Source: Roseovarius sp. (lineage in GTDB: Bacteria > Pseudomonadota > Alphaproteobacteria > Rhodobacterales > Rhodobacteraceae). From it: 64,000 nt of DNA. The notes below the pieces were generated by a model, which saw nothing but the letters and a program-made list of their open reading frames with translations, was not told the origin of the DNA and searched no databases. Made by a program: the position numbers and the translations under genes. Below, piece after piece: positions 44,080 to 52,956 of the stretch (positions within the stretch are counted from its first letter, which is position 1; each line of letters starts with the position of its first letter). The DNA lies in NCBI GenBank assembly GCA_014359765.1, contig JACIYT010000002.1, positions 124,001 to 188,000 on the forward strand, written 5' to 3'.

Positions 44080-44856
44080 TCAGAACCCGATGTGATACCC
44101 GCCGTTCACGCTCAGGTGCTGGCCGGTGATGTAGGATGCCGCCTCCGACAGCAGGAAGCAGACCGGCCTTGCAACCTCGTCGGGGGTGCTCATCCGGCCC
44201 ATCGGGATCTGTGCCATGTATTTGTCCACGAACTTGTCGGAGCGGATCGTCTCGGTCATCGGCGTCTCCACCATCCCGAAACAGACCGAGTTGACGCTGA
44301 TCTGGTAACGGCCCCATTCCCGGGCCGCGCTCATCGTCAGGCCGAGCACGCCGGATTTCGCCGCGCCATAGTTGATCTGCCCGATCGTGCCGCGGCGTCC
44401 GGCATCCGACGAGATGTTGACGATGGCGCGTCGCGCGGGCGCGCCAAGGTTCTTCTCGGCCTGCGCGCGGTAATAGCTGCCCACCGCCTGAAGGCAGGCA
44501 AAGACGCCGGTGAGGTTCACGTCGATGACCTGCTGCCATGTCGCGCGGTCCATCTTGTGGATCATGGCGGCGCGCACGATCCCGGCGTTGTTCACCAGCC
44601 CGTTGATGTCTCCGAAGGCGTCGAGGGTGAATTTCACCAGCTGTTCCGGAAATGCCGGGTCGGCCACATCGCCGGCGATGGCGCGGGCATTGCCGCCGAT
44701 TTGCTCGGCGGTTTGCGCCGCGTTGGCCTCGTTCACGTCGTTCACCACCACCCGGGCGCCGAGGTCGGCGGCGAGCATGGCGATGCCGCGTCCGATCCCC
44801 TGGCCGGCGCCGGTGACGATGACCACCTGGTTTTCCAGTGACATCGGGTTGATCAT
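44080..44856 (-). CDS. Short-chain dehydrogenase (3-hydroxyacyl-CoA dehydrogenase candidate)
   Basis: 258 residues, classical SDR: 'VTGAGQGIGRGIAML', 'NNAGIV', catalytic YGAAK ('INYGAAKSGVLGLTMSAAREWG') and C-terminal 'ITGQHLSVNGGYHIGF'. Uses NAD(P). In this operon oxidation of a hydroxyacyl-CoA intermediate is the natural guess. Its start overlaps the thioesterase stop by ATGA. Confidence 0.83.
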   Translation of the reverse strand: MINPMSLENQVVIVTGAGQGIGRGIAMLAADLGARVVVNDVNEANAAQTAEQIGGNARAIAGDVADPAFPEQLVKFTLDAFGDINGLVNNAGIVRAAMIHKMDRATWQQVIDVNLTGVFACLQAVGSYYRAQAEKNLGAPARRAIVNISSDAGRRGTIGQINYGAAKSGVLGLTMSAAREWGRYQISVNSVCFGMVETPMTETIRSDKFVDKYMAQIPMGRMSTPDEVARPVCFLLSEAASYITGQHLSVNGGYHIGF

Positions 44857-45311
44857 GTATCTTCCTCCTCGGTTTTCCCGGTTTTCCCGGTTCGGTCTGT
44901 CGGGGGCGGCGCGAGCCGCTTGATCACCGCGTCGCCATGGGCGAGGCGGCGGCCTTCCTGGTTGACGATCTCGCCCTGCACGAAGACCAGCTTGCGCCCG
45001 CCGCCGGCGATGCGGGCGCGCGCGTGCAGCACGTCGCCCTCGAGTGCCGGGGCGACAAAGCTCGTGGTGAGCGACAGCGTCAGGCAGCGATGACCGGGCT
45101 TGCCTTCGCCGGCGAAGGCCGCGCAGAAGGTCACCGCGTTGTCGAGCATGGTCGCAAAGACGCCGCCATGCACGGCGAAGGCACCGTTGAGATGGTCCCG
45201 CGTGATTGTCAGCTGCAATTCGGCGGCGTCGTGCGACCAGGACACGAAGCGCACACCCAGAAGGGCGTTGAACGGGGCGGGGATCTCGGGTCTGCCGTCC
45301 TGTGCGCTCAT
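44853..45311 (-). CDS. PaaI-family hotdog thioesterase
   Basis: 152 residues; 'FAVHGGVFATMLDNAVTFCAAF' contains the HGG-x6-D active pattern of PaaI-like thioesterases. It would release CoA from stalled or inhibitory acyl-CoA intermediates. Starts 1 base after the TRAP permease stop. A short GGTTTTCCC direct repeat near its 3' end encodes 'GKTGKTE', extending the tail. Confidence 0.82.
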   Translation of the reverse strand: MSAQDGRPEIPAPFNALLGVRFVSWSHDAAELQLTITRDHLNGAFAVHGGVFATMLDNAVTFCAAFAGEGKPGHRCLTLSLTTSFVAPALEGDVLHARARIAGGGRKLVFVQGEIVNQEGRRLAHGDAVIKRLAPPPTDRTGKTGKTEEEDT

Positions 45312-45312
45312 G

Positions 45313-47280
45313 TCATGCCACCTTCCAGCGATGCGATACGCGCACCATCCCCGCCGCCGCCATCGCCAGCACGAGCCCCGCGCCGACCGCCGCCGGAATG
45401 GGAATCGGCAGCATCGCGGTCTCCGGCAGGGCGAGCGCCAGACCGGCCATCGCGAGCAGGATCCGCGCCAGAACGCCTGCCGGGCCGGGCTCGATCCGGC
45501 CAATGCGGAGCAGATAACCCTGAAGCGCCGCGCAGATCAGCAGGACCCCGATACCCGCGCGGGCGATCGTCACCACGCTGTCGAGCAGCCCCGACTGAAG
45601 GGTGAAGGCGGGATCGAGAACGAAGAAGAACGGCAGGACGTAGATGACCGTGCCCAGCTTCATCGCCTCGAAGGCCGCGGCAAAGGGCCGTGCCCGGGCG
45701 ATCGCCGCGGCGGCGAAGGCCGCCAGCGCCACCGGCGGCGTGATGAAGCTCAGCATGCTCCAGTAGAGGATGAACAGATGGACCCCGATCGGATCGAGCC
45801 CGCCGGCAATCAGCGCCGGGGCGAGCGATACGGCAAGGATCACATAGGCGGCCGTCACCGTCATGCCCATCCCGAGCACGAAGCTCGTCAACGCGCCCAG
45901 CAGCAGCAGCAGCAATGTGTTGCCGCCGGCGATATAGAGCAGGTCGTTCGAGATCGTGCCCGACATCCCGGTGACCGCCAGCCCGCCCACGATCAGCCCG
46001 ACCGCCGCGAGAATGGCGACCAGTTCGACGAACAGCCGCCCCGTGGCCACCAGGAAGTTCATCAACTCCTGCCAGCCCCAGCGCGATTTCGAGAGCAGCT
46101 GGTTGAGGACAAGCAACAGCGCGGTGGCATAGAACGGGGCGATGGCCTCGCGCTTGAGGTAGAGCAGCATCCAGATCAGAAGCGCGAAGACGGCGAGGAA
46201 ATACCAGCCCTCGCGCAGCACCTTGCCGATGCGGGGGAGATCGGCCCGCGGCACGCCTTGCAGCCCGTTGCGCGCCGAATAGGCGTCGATCTGGGCGAAG
46301 AGGGCGAAGAAATAGAGTATCGAGGGCAGGACCGCCGCGACGACGATATTGGCGTAATCGGTCATCAGGAAGGTCGCCATGACAAAGGCGGTGGCCCCCA
46401 TGATCGGCGGCATCAGCACCGCGCCGGTCGAGGCCGCCGCCTCGATCCCGGCGGCGTAGCTTGGCCGGAAACCCACCTTCTTCATCGCCGGAATGGTGAT
46501 CGAGCCGGTGGTGAGCACGTTGGTGATGACGCTGCCGCTCATCGAGCCGGTCAGCCCGCTGGTCAGCACACCCACCTTCGCCGGCCCGCCCCGGACATGG
46601 CCGAGCGCGGCAAAGGCGATGTCGATGAAGAACGGCCCCGCCCCGGTATGCTGCATCGCGACCCCGAAGATCATGAAGCCGATCACGAGGTTGACGAAAC
46701 TGCGCATCGGGATGCCGAGCACGCTCTCGCCGCTCATCGCGTGAAAGATCGCCGTCTCGACGGGGGGGCGCTGGAAACCCTGGATCGGTCCCGGCGCATG
46801 GTCGGCGATCATGGGATAGACGGAAAACAGCAGGATGATCACGAAGAGCATCCAGCCGCCGGTGCGCCGGGCCGCCACCAGCAGCAGGAACCAGAAGGTG
46901 AAACTGGCGATCACGGCATGGGTCGGGGCGGCAAAGTCCCACCCCTTGTTCACCACGCTGCGCCCGAAATAGACGAAGAACGCGCAGGTCGCGAGCGCCA
47001 GCAGCGCCAGGAAGTAATCCCACCACCGGGTCGGTCCCTGCGGGTTGGTGGCCGAACAGGGGAACACCAGATAGACCAGCGGCAGCGTGAGCAGCAGCAT
47101 CACGTAGAGGTAGTGAATCTCGAGCAGGCGGATGTTCATGAAGAACCCGAGATTGAACAGATGGTTGATCGAGGCCGCCGACAGCAGCAGCGCCGATGCC
47201 GCGAGTATCCAGCGCAGCGGCTCTGGTGGGGTGCCCGTTATGGCCGGCGCGGCCTTCCTGTCCTGCGCGTCCTGTGACAT
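45313..47280 (-). CDS. Fused TRAP-TAXI permease (DctQM type)
   Basis: 655 residues with about 16-18 hydrophobic segments, the fused small+large TRAP permease of TAXI systems; 'GLTGSMSGSVITNVLTTGSITIPAMKKVGF' and 'SFITPPVALAAFAAAAIA' are family-typical. Works with the TAXI binding protein encoded upstream. Its location inside a beta-oxidation operon indicates uptake of the acid degraded by these enzymes. Confidence 0.9.
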   Translation of the reverse strand: MSQDAQDRKAAPAITGTPPEPLRWILAASALLLSAASINHLFNLGFFMNIRLLEIHYLYVMLLLTLPLVYLVFPCSATNPQGPTRWWDYFLALLALATCAFFVYFGRSVVNKGWDFAAPTHAVIASFTFWFLLLVAARRTGGWMLFVIILLFSVYPMIADHAPGPIQGFQRPPVETAIFHAMSGESVLGIPMRSFVNLVIGFMIFGVAMQHTGAGPFFIDIAFAALGHVRGGPAKVGVLTSGLTGSMSGSVITNVLTTGSITIPAMKKVGFRPSYAAGIEAAASTGAVLMPPIMGATAFVMATFLMTDYANIVVAAVLPSILYFFALFAQIDAYSARNGLQGVPRADLPRIGKVLREGWYFLAVFALLIWMLLYLKREAIAPFYATALLLVLNQLLSKSRWGWQELMNFLVATGRLFVELVAILAAVGLIVGGLAVTGMSGTISNDLLYIAGGNTLLLLLLGALTSFVLGMGMTVTAAYVILAVSLAPALIAGGLDPIGVHLFILYWSMLSFITPPVALAAFAAAAIARARPFAAAFEAMKLGTVIYVLPFFFVLDPAFTLQSGLLDSVVTIARAGIGVLLICAALQGYLLRIGRIEPGPAGVLARILLAMAGLALALPETAMLPIPIPAAVGAGLVLAMAAAGMVRVSHRWKVA

Positions 47281-47343
47281 GCCTGCCTTTCGGTGTTGTC
47301 GCGGTTGCCCGTATGGCCGTTCATGGCCGTGTGCCCGATGGTC

Positions 47344-47373
47344 CTGGCGCCCCCGCCAGAGGGGGGGCGCCAG
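47344..47373 (-). promoter_or_regulatory. Stem-loop between TAXI binding protein and permease genes
   Basis: CTGGCGCCCCC (47344-47354) / GGGGGCGCCAG (47363-47373), 11-bp stem, loop 8, located 6 bases after the binding-protein stop on the minus strand. A likely partial terminator or message stabiliser giving more binding protein than permease. Confidence 0.55.
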
Positions 47374-47379
47374 CTGGTG

Positions 47380-48528
47380 TCAGCGGAAATAGACTTCGAG
47401 CCCAGCCGCCTCCAGCGCCTCGGCGCGCGCCTTCATCCAGCCCGCGACGAACGCCTCCTCGCCGTCCGGGGCATCCTTGACAAAGCCGCTCCAGGCGGTG
47501 GCCAGAACCTGCTGCCGACCCACAAGCATGTCCTGATGCGCCTGCGCCTCGGGCGTCCAGATTCCCTTTTCCTTGAAATAGGCGACGCTGCCATCGCTCC
47601 AGGGCATCACCCAGTTCAGGATCTGCCGGTCGATCGCGTAGGCATTGGCACCGGGCGCCGCATCCTTGTAGTCGTCAAAGCCCGCGTCGAGTGCGGCGAG
47701 GATGTTGCGCACCTCGGCGGGATCCTGATCGTCCTCGGTCACGAGGATCGGATAGGGATATTGCGCCATTTCCAGCGGCGCGGCAGGATCGATGCCCGGC
47801 CCGACCGACACCATATGCGGCGTCACGAAAGGCGCCACCGCCTGAAAACGGGCCCAGCCCTCGGTATCGTCCGCCGGCGTCTCAAGCCACTTGAGGCCGC
47901 GCGGGCTGGCCTCGATCTGGTAGTTCACAGTGGTCGTCGTGAGCGCGAAGGCGGCATCGACGCGGTCCTCCAGGATCCCCTGAAGCGAGTTCACATAGCC
48001 CGAGAACTCCACGGCGTTCACGTCCTCCCAGCCCAGGTCGGCAAAGGCCAGAAGGCCCTCCATGTTGACATCGACCGCGGGCGAGCTCGCGGCGCGTCCG
48101 ACCCGCTTGCCCTTGAGATCGGCAATCGTCTCGATGCCGGCATCCGCGGCGGCGGCCACGCCCAGCCCGTAGTCGCCGACCGCCTGAAGAACCGCCCGGA
48201 TCGGCTGCGGTCCCCATTCGGGGGCGGCAAACAGGAACACCCCCTCCCAGGCGAAATAGGCGGCAACGCCGCACAGGCAGTAATCCACCGTGCCGTCCCT
48301 GAGGGGTGTCATCCGCGAGACGTCGTTGCGCCCCGGGAGGACGCGAACCGTCGTGCCGTAGCGGCTGCGCATCATGTTGCCGATGGCGATCGAATGCGCG
48401 TGACCGGCCGAGCCCGTGTCATAGGCCGACCAGGCGATCACCCGTGGCAATTCGATGTCCTGCGCGCCGGCCGGCGCGGCGAGCGCAAAGCACGCGGTGG
48501 CCGCGATTCCCGTCCATTTGAAATTCAT
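47380..48528 (-). CDS. TAXI-family TRAP solute-binding protein
   Basis: 382 residues; signal peptide MNFKWTGIAATACFALAAPAGA, then the TAXI pattern 'IAWSAYDTGSAGHAHSIAIGNMM', 'DLKGKRVGRAASSPAVDVNMEGLLAFADLGWEDV'. Binds a small organic solute in the periplasm and delivers it to the fused permease. GAGGAGAAAGAC precedes the ATG. Confidence 0.9.
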   Translation of the reverse strand: MNFKWTGIAATACFALAAPAGAQDIELPRVIAWSAYDTGSAGHAHSIAIGNMMRSRYGTTVRVLPGRNDVSRMTPLRDGTVDYCLCGVAAYFAWEGVFLFAAPEWGPQPIRAVLQAVGDYGLGVAAAADAGIETIADLKGKRVGRAASSPAVDVNMEGLLAFADLGWEDVNAVEFSGYVNSLQGILEDRVDAAFALTTTTVNYQIEASPRGLKWLETPADDTEGWARFQAVAPFVTPHMVSVGPGIDPAAPLEMAQYPYPILVTEDDQDPAEVRNILAALDAGFDDYKDAAPGANAYAIDRQILNWVMPWSDGSVAYFKEKGIWTPEAQAHQDMLVGRQQVLATAWSGFVKDAPDGEEAFVAGWMKARAEALEAAGLEVYFR

Positions 48529-48583
48529 GTCTTTCTCCTCCTCCTTGCTGGTCCCTTGCCGTGGCAGTAGTCCCGCGACCGGC

Positions 48584-49810
48584 TCAAAGCTCCGCGAAGG
48601 GCACGTCCTTGTCCACGCGGATTTCCGGCGGCAGTCCGAGGATGCGCTCGCCGATGATCGTTCGCTGGATCTCGTCCGATCCGCCGGCGATCCGGTTTCC
48701 GGGGGCGGTGAGATACTCGTTGCGCCAGCGCGCCACATCGTCTCCCTCCGCTGACGCGATCCCCGCCGCGCTCCCCGCCAGTTCCATCCCGAAGCTGCCC
48801 ATCTCCTGGCGCAGCCGGCCGAGCAGCAGCTTGCCGATCGAGCCTTCCTCGCCCGGGGCCTCGCCGCGCGAGAGCGATGTCATGACCCGGTAGGAGGTGA
48901 ATTCGAGCCCGCGCTGGCGCGCGACGAAATCGGCGATGCGCGCGCGCACCTCGTCATCCTCGATGGCCGGGCGGCCGTTGCGCTGGACGCGGCGGGCGAG
49001 GGCGATGAGCTCTTCGGCCCGCGCGCCGCCGCTGGCGCGCCCGATCGAGATGCTGAACCGCTCGTTCATCAGCGTCGTCAGCGCCACCTTCCAGCCATCG
49101 GACACGTCGCCCAGGCGGGCGCTGTCGGGCAGGCGCAGCTCGTCGATGAACACCTCGTTGAAGCTCGCCCCGCCCGAGATCTGGCGGATCGGGCGGGTCT
49201 CGATCGCGGGATCGGACATGTTCACGAGGAACATGGTCAGGCCCTTGTGCTTGGGCACTTGCGGATCGCTGCGCGCCAGCAGGATGCCATGGCTGGAATA
49301 ATGCGCCCCCGAGGTCCAGACCTTCTGGCCGGAAATCACCCAGCCGTCGCCATCGCGCCGCGCGCGGGTGCGGATGCCGGCCAGGTCGGACCCGGCGGCA
49401 GGCTCGGAAAACAGCTGGCACCAGATGTCCTCGCCGGTCAGGGCGCGCGGCAGGAAGGTGGCTTTCTGCGCCTCCGTGCCATGAACCATGATCGTCGGCC
49501 CCACCAGCCCGATACCGATGAGAAACACGTTGGGCGGCACGCCATAGCGCGCCTCCTCCTGGTTCCAGATCACCTGTTCGATCGGGGTGGCCTCGCGCCC
49601 GCCAAAGGCGCGGGGCCAGGTCAGCCCGGCCCAGCCCGCCCGCGCCTTGCGCGCCTGCCAGTCCCGTGCGCGCGCGACCTCTTCGGCGTCGCGGGCCATG
49701 AAATGATCCTGCGCCTTCTCGCTGCCGTCGCGCAACGTGGCATTGGCATCGAGCCATGCGCGGACCTCGGCGCGGAACGCGGCTTCTTCGGGGCTGTCGC
49801 TGAAATCCAT
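48584..49810 (-). CDS. Acyl-CoA dehydrogenase, FadE-like (alpha-type of a heteromeric pair)
   Basis: 408 residues with the flavin loop 'CQLFSEPAAGSDLAGIRTRA' and 'GQKVWTSGAHYSSHGILLARSD', the wording of steroid-type FadE dehydrogenases (as in FadE26/ChsE4-like subunits). The C-terminal motif is 'AGGSDEIQRTIIGERILGLP'. It follows another dehydrogenase gene by 15 bases; in cholesterol and bile-acid pathways such adjacent pairs form alpha2beta2 enzymes with shared active sites. Confidence 0.83.
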   Translation of the reverse strand: MDFSDSPEEAAFRAEVRAWLDANATLRDGSEKAQDHFMARDAEEVARARDWQARKARAGWAGLTWPRAFGGREATPIEQVIWNQEEARYGVPPNVFLIGIGLVGPTIMVHGTEAQKATFLPRALTGEDIWCQLFSEPAAGSDLAGIRTRARRDGDGWVISGQKVWTSGAHYSSHGILLARSDPQVPKHKGLTMFLVNMSDPAIETRPIRQISGGASFNEVFIDELRLPDSARLGDVSDGWKVALTTLMNERFSISIGRASGGARAEELIALARRVQRNGRPAIEDDEVRARIADFVARQRGLEFTSYRVMTSLSRGEAPGEEGSIGKLLLGRLRQEMGSFGMELAGSAAGIASAEGDDVARWRNEYLTAPGNRIAGGSDEIQRTIIGERILGLPPEIRVDKDVPFAEL

Positions 49811-49825
49811 CTTCGGGCGTCCCTG

Positions 49826-50938
49826 TCAGGTTGCGGCGTGCCCGGAGGCCGCCAGGTTGTCGAGCAGCCGCTCGCGCCACATCGGGGTGAGCCCGAGCTC
49901 TGCCTTGAGCTGCCAGCCGCGCCGCAGGAAGAGATGCGGATCAGCCGCCCAGGTAATGCCGATCCCGCCGTGGAGCTGGATCGATTCCTCGGTGGCGAAC
50001 TGCACCGCATCGAGCGCGGCAAGCCGCGCGACGGCCGCCGCCTCGCCGAGGCGGCTGTCGCCGCTGGCAAGGGCCCAGGCCCCGAAGAAGGCATTGGAAC
50101 GCGCCAGCTCGATCCGGGCGAACATGTCGGCGAGGCGGTGCTTGACCGCCTGAAAGCTGCCGATCGGGCGCCCGAAGGCGCGGCGCTCGCGGGTATAGGC
50201 CGTGGTCAGCGCGAGCGCGCGCTCCGCGAGGCCGATCTGTTCAAAGGCCCCGAGCACCGCAGCGCCGTCCAGAAGCCGGGAGATCACCGCCCCGTCCGAG
50301 CCCGGCAGCAATTCGGCCGGGGCGCCGTCGAGGGCGATTTCCGCCGCCGGGCGCGTCCGGTCGATCGGGTCGAGGGCGCGGATCGTCACGCCGGGGCCGG
50401 ACAGATCGACAAGACAGAGGCGCACGGCGCCGCCCTCGTCCCTCGCGGCGACAAGGGCGTGGGTCGCGTCGGCGCCAAAGCCCACCGGCGCCTTGCGCCC
50501 CGACAGCCGGCCATGCGCCAGCGTGGCCGTGACCGTCTCCGGCGCGAGCCCGCCCGCCTCGGCAAGCGCGGTGGCAATGATCACGCGCCCCTCGGCGATG
50601 CCGGGCAGGAGCGATCTGCGCTGCGCCTCGGTCCCGGCCGCCTGAAGCGCCGGCACCGCGAGGCCCAGGACCGGGAGGAACGGCACGGCGGCGAGGCTCC
50701 GGCCGATTTCCTCGGCGAGGATGGCCAGTTCCACCGCGCCCATCCCGGCGCCGCCTTCCGCCTCCGACATGGCCAGGCCAAGCCAGCCGCCATCGGCCAG
50801 CGCCGACCAGGTCGGCCTGTCGAACCCCTCGCCGCTATCGAGCCGCGCATGTGCCACCGCGAGGGTGGCGTGATCGCCGAGCAACCGCGCCAGCGTGTCG
50901 CGGATGGTCTCCTGCTCTTCGGAAAATCCGAAATTCAT
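49826..50938 (-). CDS. Acyl-CoA dehydrogenase (beta-type of a heteromeric pair)
   Basis: 370 residues. The fold is recognisable ('EEQETIRDTLARLL', 'RERRAFGRPIGSFQAVKHRLADM', 'LHGGIGITWAADPHLFLRRGW') but the flavin loop around residues 120-130 ('ATALAEAGG') departs from 'TEPxAGSD', as in partner subunits that contribute only part of the active site. Pairing with the 48584-49810 gene is inferred from adjacency and these changes. First gene of the minus-strand operon. Confidence 0.8.
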   Translation of the reverse strand: MNFGFSEEQETIRDTLARLLGDHATLAVAHARLDSGEGFDRPTWSALADGGWLGLAMSEAEGGAGMGAVELAILAEEIGRSLAAVPFLPVLGLAVPALQAAGTEAQRRSLLPGIAEGRVIIATALAEAGGLAPETVTATLAHGRLSGRKAPVGFGADATHALVAARDEGGAVRLCLVDLSGPGVTIRALDPIDRTRPAAEIALDGAPAELLPGSDGAVISRLLDGAAVLGAFEQIGLAERALALTTAYTRERRAFGRPIGSFQAVKHRLADMFARIELARSNAFFGAWALASGDSRLGEAAAVARLAALDAVQFATEESIQLHGGIGITWAADPHLFLRRGWQLKAELGLTPMWRERLLDNLAASGHAAT

Positions 50939-51241
50939 GCGCGCCCCCCCGGTTTGCCGCGGGCAGCACAGGCCCGCCCGGACACGCTAGAGGCGCGGCA
51001 GGGCGGCACCAAACGATATCGGCGCGGCCTCCTCCAAAACCACATATGTGCAATGCCGCCCCGAAACCGGGCAGCCGGGCCGCGGGGCGGCATTCATCAT
51101 GAATGTGCTCGATGCGCCTGGCGGCCACGAAAACGCGCCCTTCGATTGATCGCGGCGGGTCTTGCGCCCTAACCTTTCCCCGGGATTGGCCAGTGCGGGC
51201 GATGCATTGGAATACCAGATTTGGAATGTCAGGGGAAAACA
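50939..51241. promoter_or_regulatory. Divergent control region with three dyad/repeat motifs
   Basis: 303 bases between the dehydrogenase operon (-) and the MaoC-like gene (+). It holds a perfect palindrome CATTCATCATGAATG (51091-51105), a 10-base palindrome CACATATGTG (51041-51050), and a direct repeat TTGGAAT at 51207-51213 and 51221-51227 close to the rightward start. The IclR regulator encoded downstream is the natural candidate to bind one of them; which one is not readable. Confidence 0.5.
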
Positions 51242-51751
51242 ATGACAAGTCAGGGAAAAGAGAGCGACATGGAAATCGTGGGGCTCGGGTTCTGCTATGA
51301 GGATCTGCCGGTGGGGCGCAGGTTCCGGACCGTCGGCCGCACCGTGACCGAGGCCGACATCACCAATTTCGTCAACGCCACCGGGATGCTCGAGGTCTTG
51401 TTCATCAACGCCGAATTTCGCGCGAAGGAATCGAGCATGTCGGGCTTTGCCGCCCCTGGCGCGCTGGTCTATACCTTCATGGAGGGGCTGCTCACCCAGT
51501 CCACGATGCAGCACACGGGCTTTGCCTTTCTGGAAATGGAACTCAAGGTGCTGGGGCCGACCTTTGCCGGGGACACGATCCACTGCGAGGTCGAGGTGAC
51601 GGAATCGCGCCGCTCCAGGAGCCGCCCGAACCGTGGCCTCGTCCGGACCCGGAACCGCGTCTTCAAGCAGACCGGGGAGCAGGTCCTGGAATATACGCCG
51701 TTGCGGATGATCAAGGCCCGCACGACGGATCAGGAACCGGGACAAGGCTGA
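51242..51751 (+). CDS. MaoC-like hotdog protein lacking the hydratase dyad
   Basis: 169 residues. The fold is that of MaoC/(R)-hydratase proteins ('YEDLPVGRRFRTVGRTVTEADITNFVNATG', 'GFAAPGALVYTFMEGLL', 'GDTIHCEVEVTESRRS'). The catalytic region 'SGDxNPxH' reads TGMLEVLF, so both the Asp and His are missing. Such non-catalytic halves occur in heteromeric hydratases of the ChsH1/ChsH2 kind, with the active half elsewhere. ATG 51242 follows AGGGG by 6 bases; ATG 51269 is an alternative. Precedes the IclR gene. Confidence 0.75.
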   Translation: MTSQGKESDMEIVGLGFCYEDLPVGRRFRTVGRTVTEADITNFVNATGMLEVLFINAEFRAKESSMSGFAAPGALVYTFMEGLLTQSTMQHTGFAFLEMELKVLGPTFAGDTIHCEVEVTESRRSRSRPNRGLVRTRNRVFKQTGEQVLEYTPLRMIKARTTDQEPGQG

Positions 51752-51850
51752 CCTGCGCCGGATGCGTCGCGGCGGGGCGGTCGGAAATGGTTGAAGGTCC
51801 GCCCCGCCTCGGGCAGGAGCGGGTGCGTCGCACAACGGGAGACGAAGACC

Positions 51851-52669
51851 ATGACAACAGCGCAGTCCGACCGGGTTGGCGCAGCCGGGCAGGCATCGGA
51901 GGGGCCGCGGTCGCTGACACGGATCCTCGCGCTCTTCGATCTCCTCGCGCAAAGCGACCGGCGCATGACGCTCGCGGAACTGAGCACCGCGCTGGACTGC
52001 CCCAAGAGCAGCCTGCTGGTGCTGCTGCGCCCGCTCGTCGAAAAGGGCTATCTGATGCGCGAGCAGGACAGCTATGCCCTCGGGCCGACGATTTTCCGCT
52101 TTGCCCAGACCATCCTGACCAATCACCCGTTCGAAACGGTGCTGCGCGGGGTGATGGCGGAACTCGCCCGGCAGACCGGCGAGACGGTCCTGTTCGCCGT
52201 GCGGGAGGGCGATCGCGTCGTCTATTCCTCCGTCGTCGAAAGCGCGCAGCCGGTGCGCTATGTCGCGCAGACCGGGATCGACCGGCCGCTGTTCTGTTCG
52301 GCATCGGGGCTGGTCATGCTGGCCCATGATTCGCCCGAGAAGCTCGACGCCTATTTCCGGCGCACCGAACTGACGCCGCTGACCGCCAATTCGGTCACCG
52401 ATGAGGGCGAGCTGCGGCGCATCATCGCGCAGATCCGCAAGCTCGGATATTCGAGCACGGTCGGCACCGCCCATGCGGACGCGGCCGGGTTCGGTGTTCC
52501 GGTGTTTCGTGCCGACGGGAAACTTGCGGGGGCGCTCGTGATCGGCGCGCCGGTGGAGCGCGCCACGCGCAACAAGACGGCCAACCTGGCCGCCGCCCGC
52601 GCGAGCGCCGACAAGCTGTCGATGGCACTCGGCTATCGCCCGGACGCGCCGCGCAAGGCGATGCACTGA
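51851..52669 (+). CDS. IclR-family transcriptional regulator
   Basis: 272 residues: N-terminal winged helix ('LTRILALFDLLAQSDRRMTLAELSTALDCPKSSLLVLLRPLVEKGYL') and C-terminal IclR effector domain ('RYVAQTGIDRPLFCSASGLVMLA', 'HADAAGFGVPVFRADGKLAGALVIGAP'). These proteins bind small carboxylates and control adjacent catabolic genes, here most likely the divergent acyl-CoA dehydrogenase/TRAP operon and the MaoC-like gene. Confidence 0.9.
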   Translation: MTTAQSDRVGAAGQASEGPRSLTRILALFDLLAQSDRRMTLAELSTALDCPKSSLLVLLRPLVEKGYLMREQDSYALGPTIFRFAQTILTNHPFETVLRGVMAELARQTGETVLFAVREGDRVVYSSVVESAQPVRYVAQTGIDRPLFCSASGLVMLAHDSPEKLDAYFRRTELTPLTANSVTDEGELRRIIAQIRKLGYSSTVGTAHADAAGFGVPVFRADGKLAGALVIGAPVERATRNKTANLAAARASADKLSMALGYRPDAPRKAMH

Positions 52670-52800
52670 CGTGGGGACGAGGGCCGATGCTTTCAGGTCC
52701 TTTCCGTTGCCGATCGCATCATTTGCCCAGGGCGGGCCGGAGGGCGAATGACTTGTCGCCCTGGAGGCAACCCCGGTCAGTCAGCGTGTCTTGTGGAACA

Positions 52801-52877
52801 TGGTAGCGGAGGAGGGACTTGAACCCCCGACACGCGGATTATGATTCCGCTGCTCTAACCAACTGAGCTACTCCGCC
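52801..52877 (-). tRNA. tRNA-Met (anticodon CAT, elongator type)
   Basis: 77 bases on the minus strand: acceptor GGCGGAG/CTCCGCT (G1-T72 wobble), D arm GTAGCTCAGTTGGTTAGAGC, anticodon stem GCGGA/TCCGC with loop ATCATAA (anticodon CAT), T arm GGGGGTTCAAGTCCCTC, CCA encoded. The acceptor lacks the C1-A72 mismatch of initiators, so it is an elongator (a CAT-containing Ile2 is less likely). Confidence 0.93.
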
Positions 52878-52956
52878 GGACCGGGGGCTAGGTATGCCAG
52901 CGGCGCGAGAGCGTCAAGGTGGAAAATGTCGTGCGCAGGGTCGGGGCGCGCGGGGC

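Noticed and set aside
52741-52762. Small hairpin AGGGCGA/TCGCCCT as terminator of the IclR gene
   Set aside because: Only 7 bp, no T run, and 70 bases beyond the stop; not strong enough to list.
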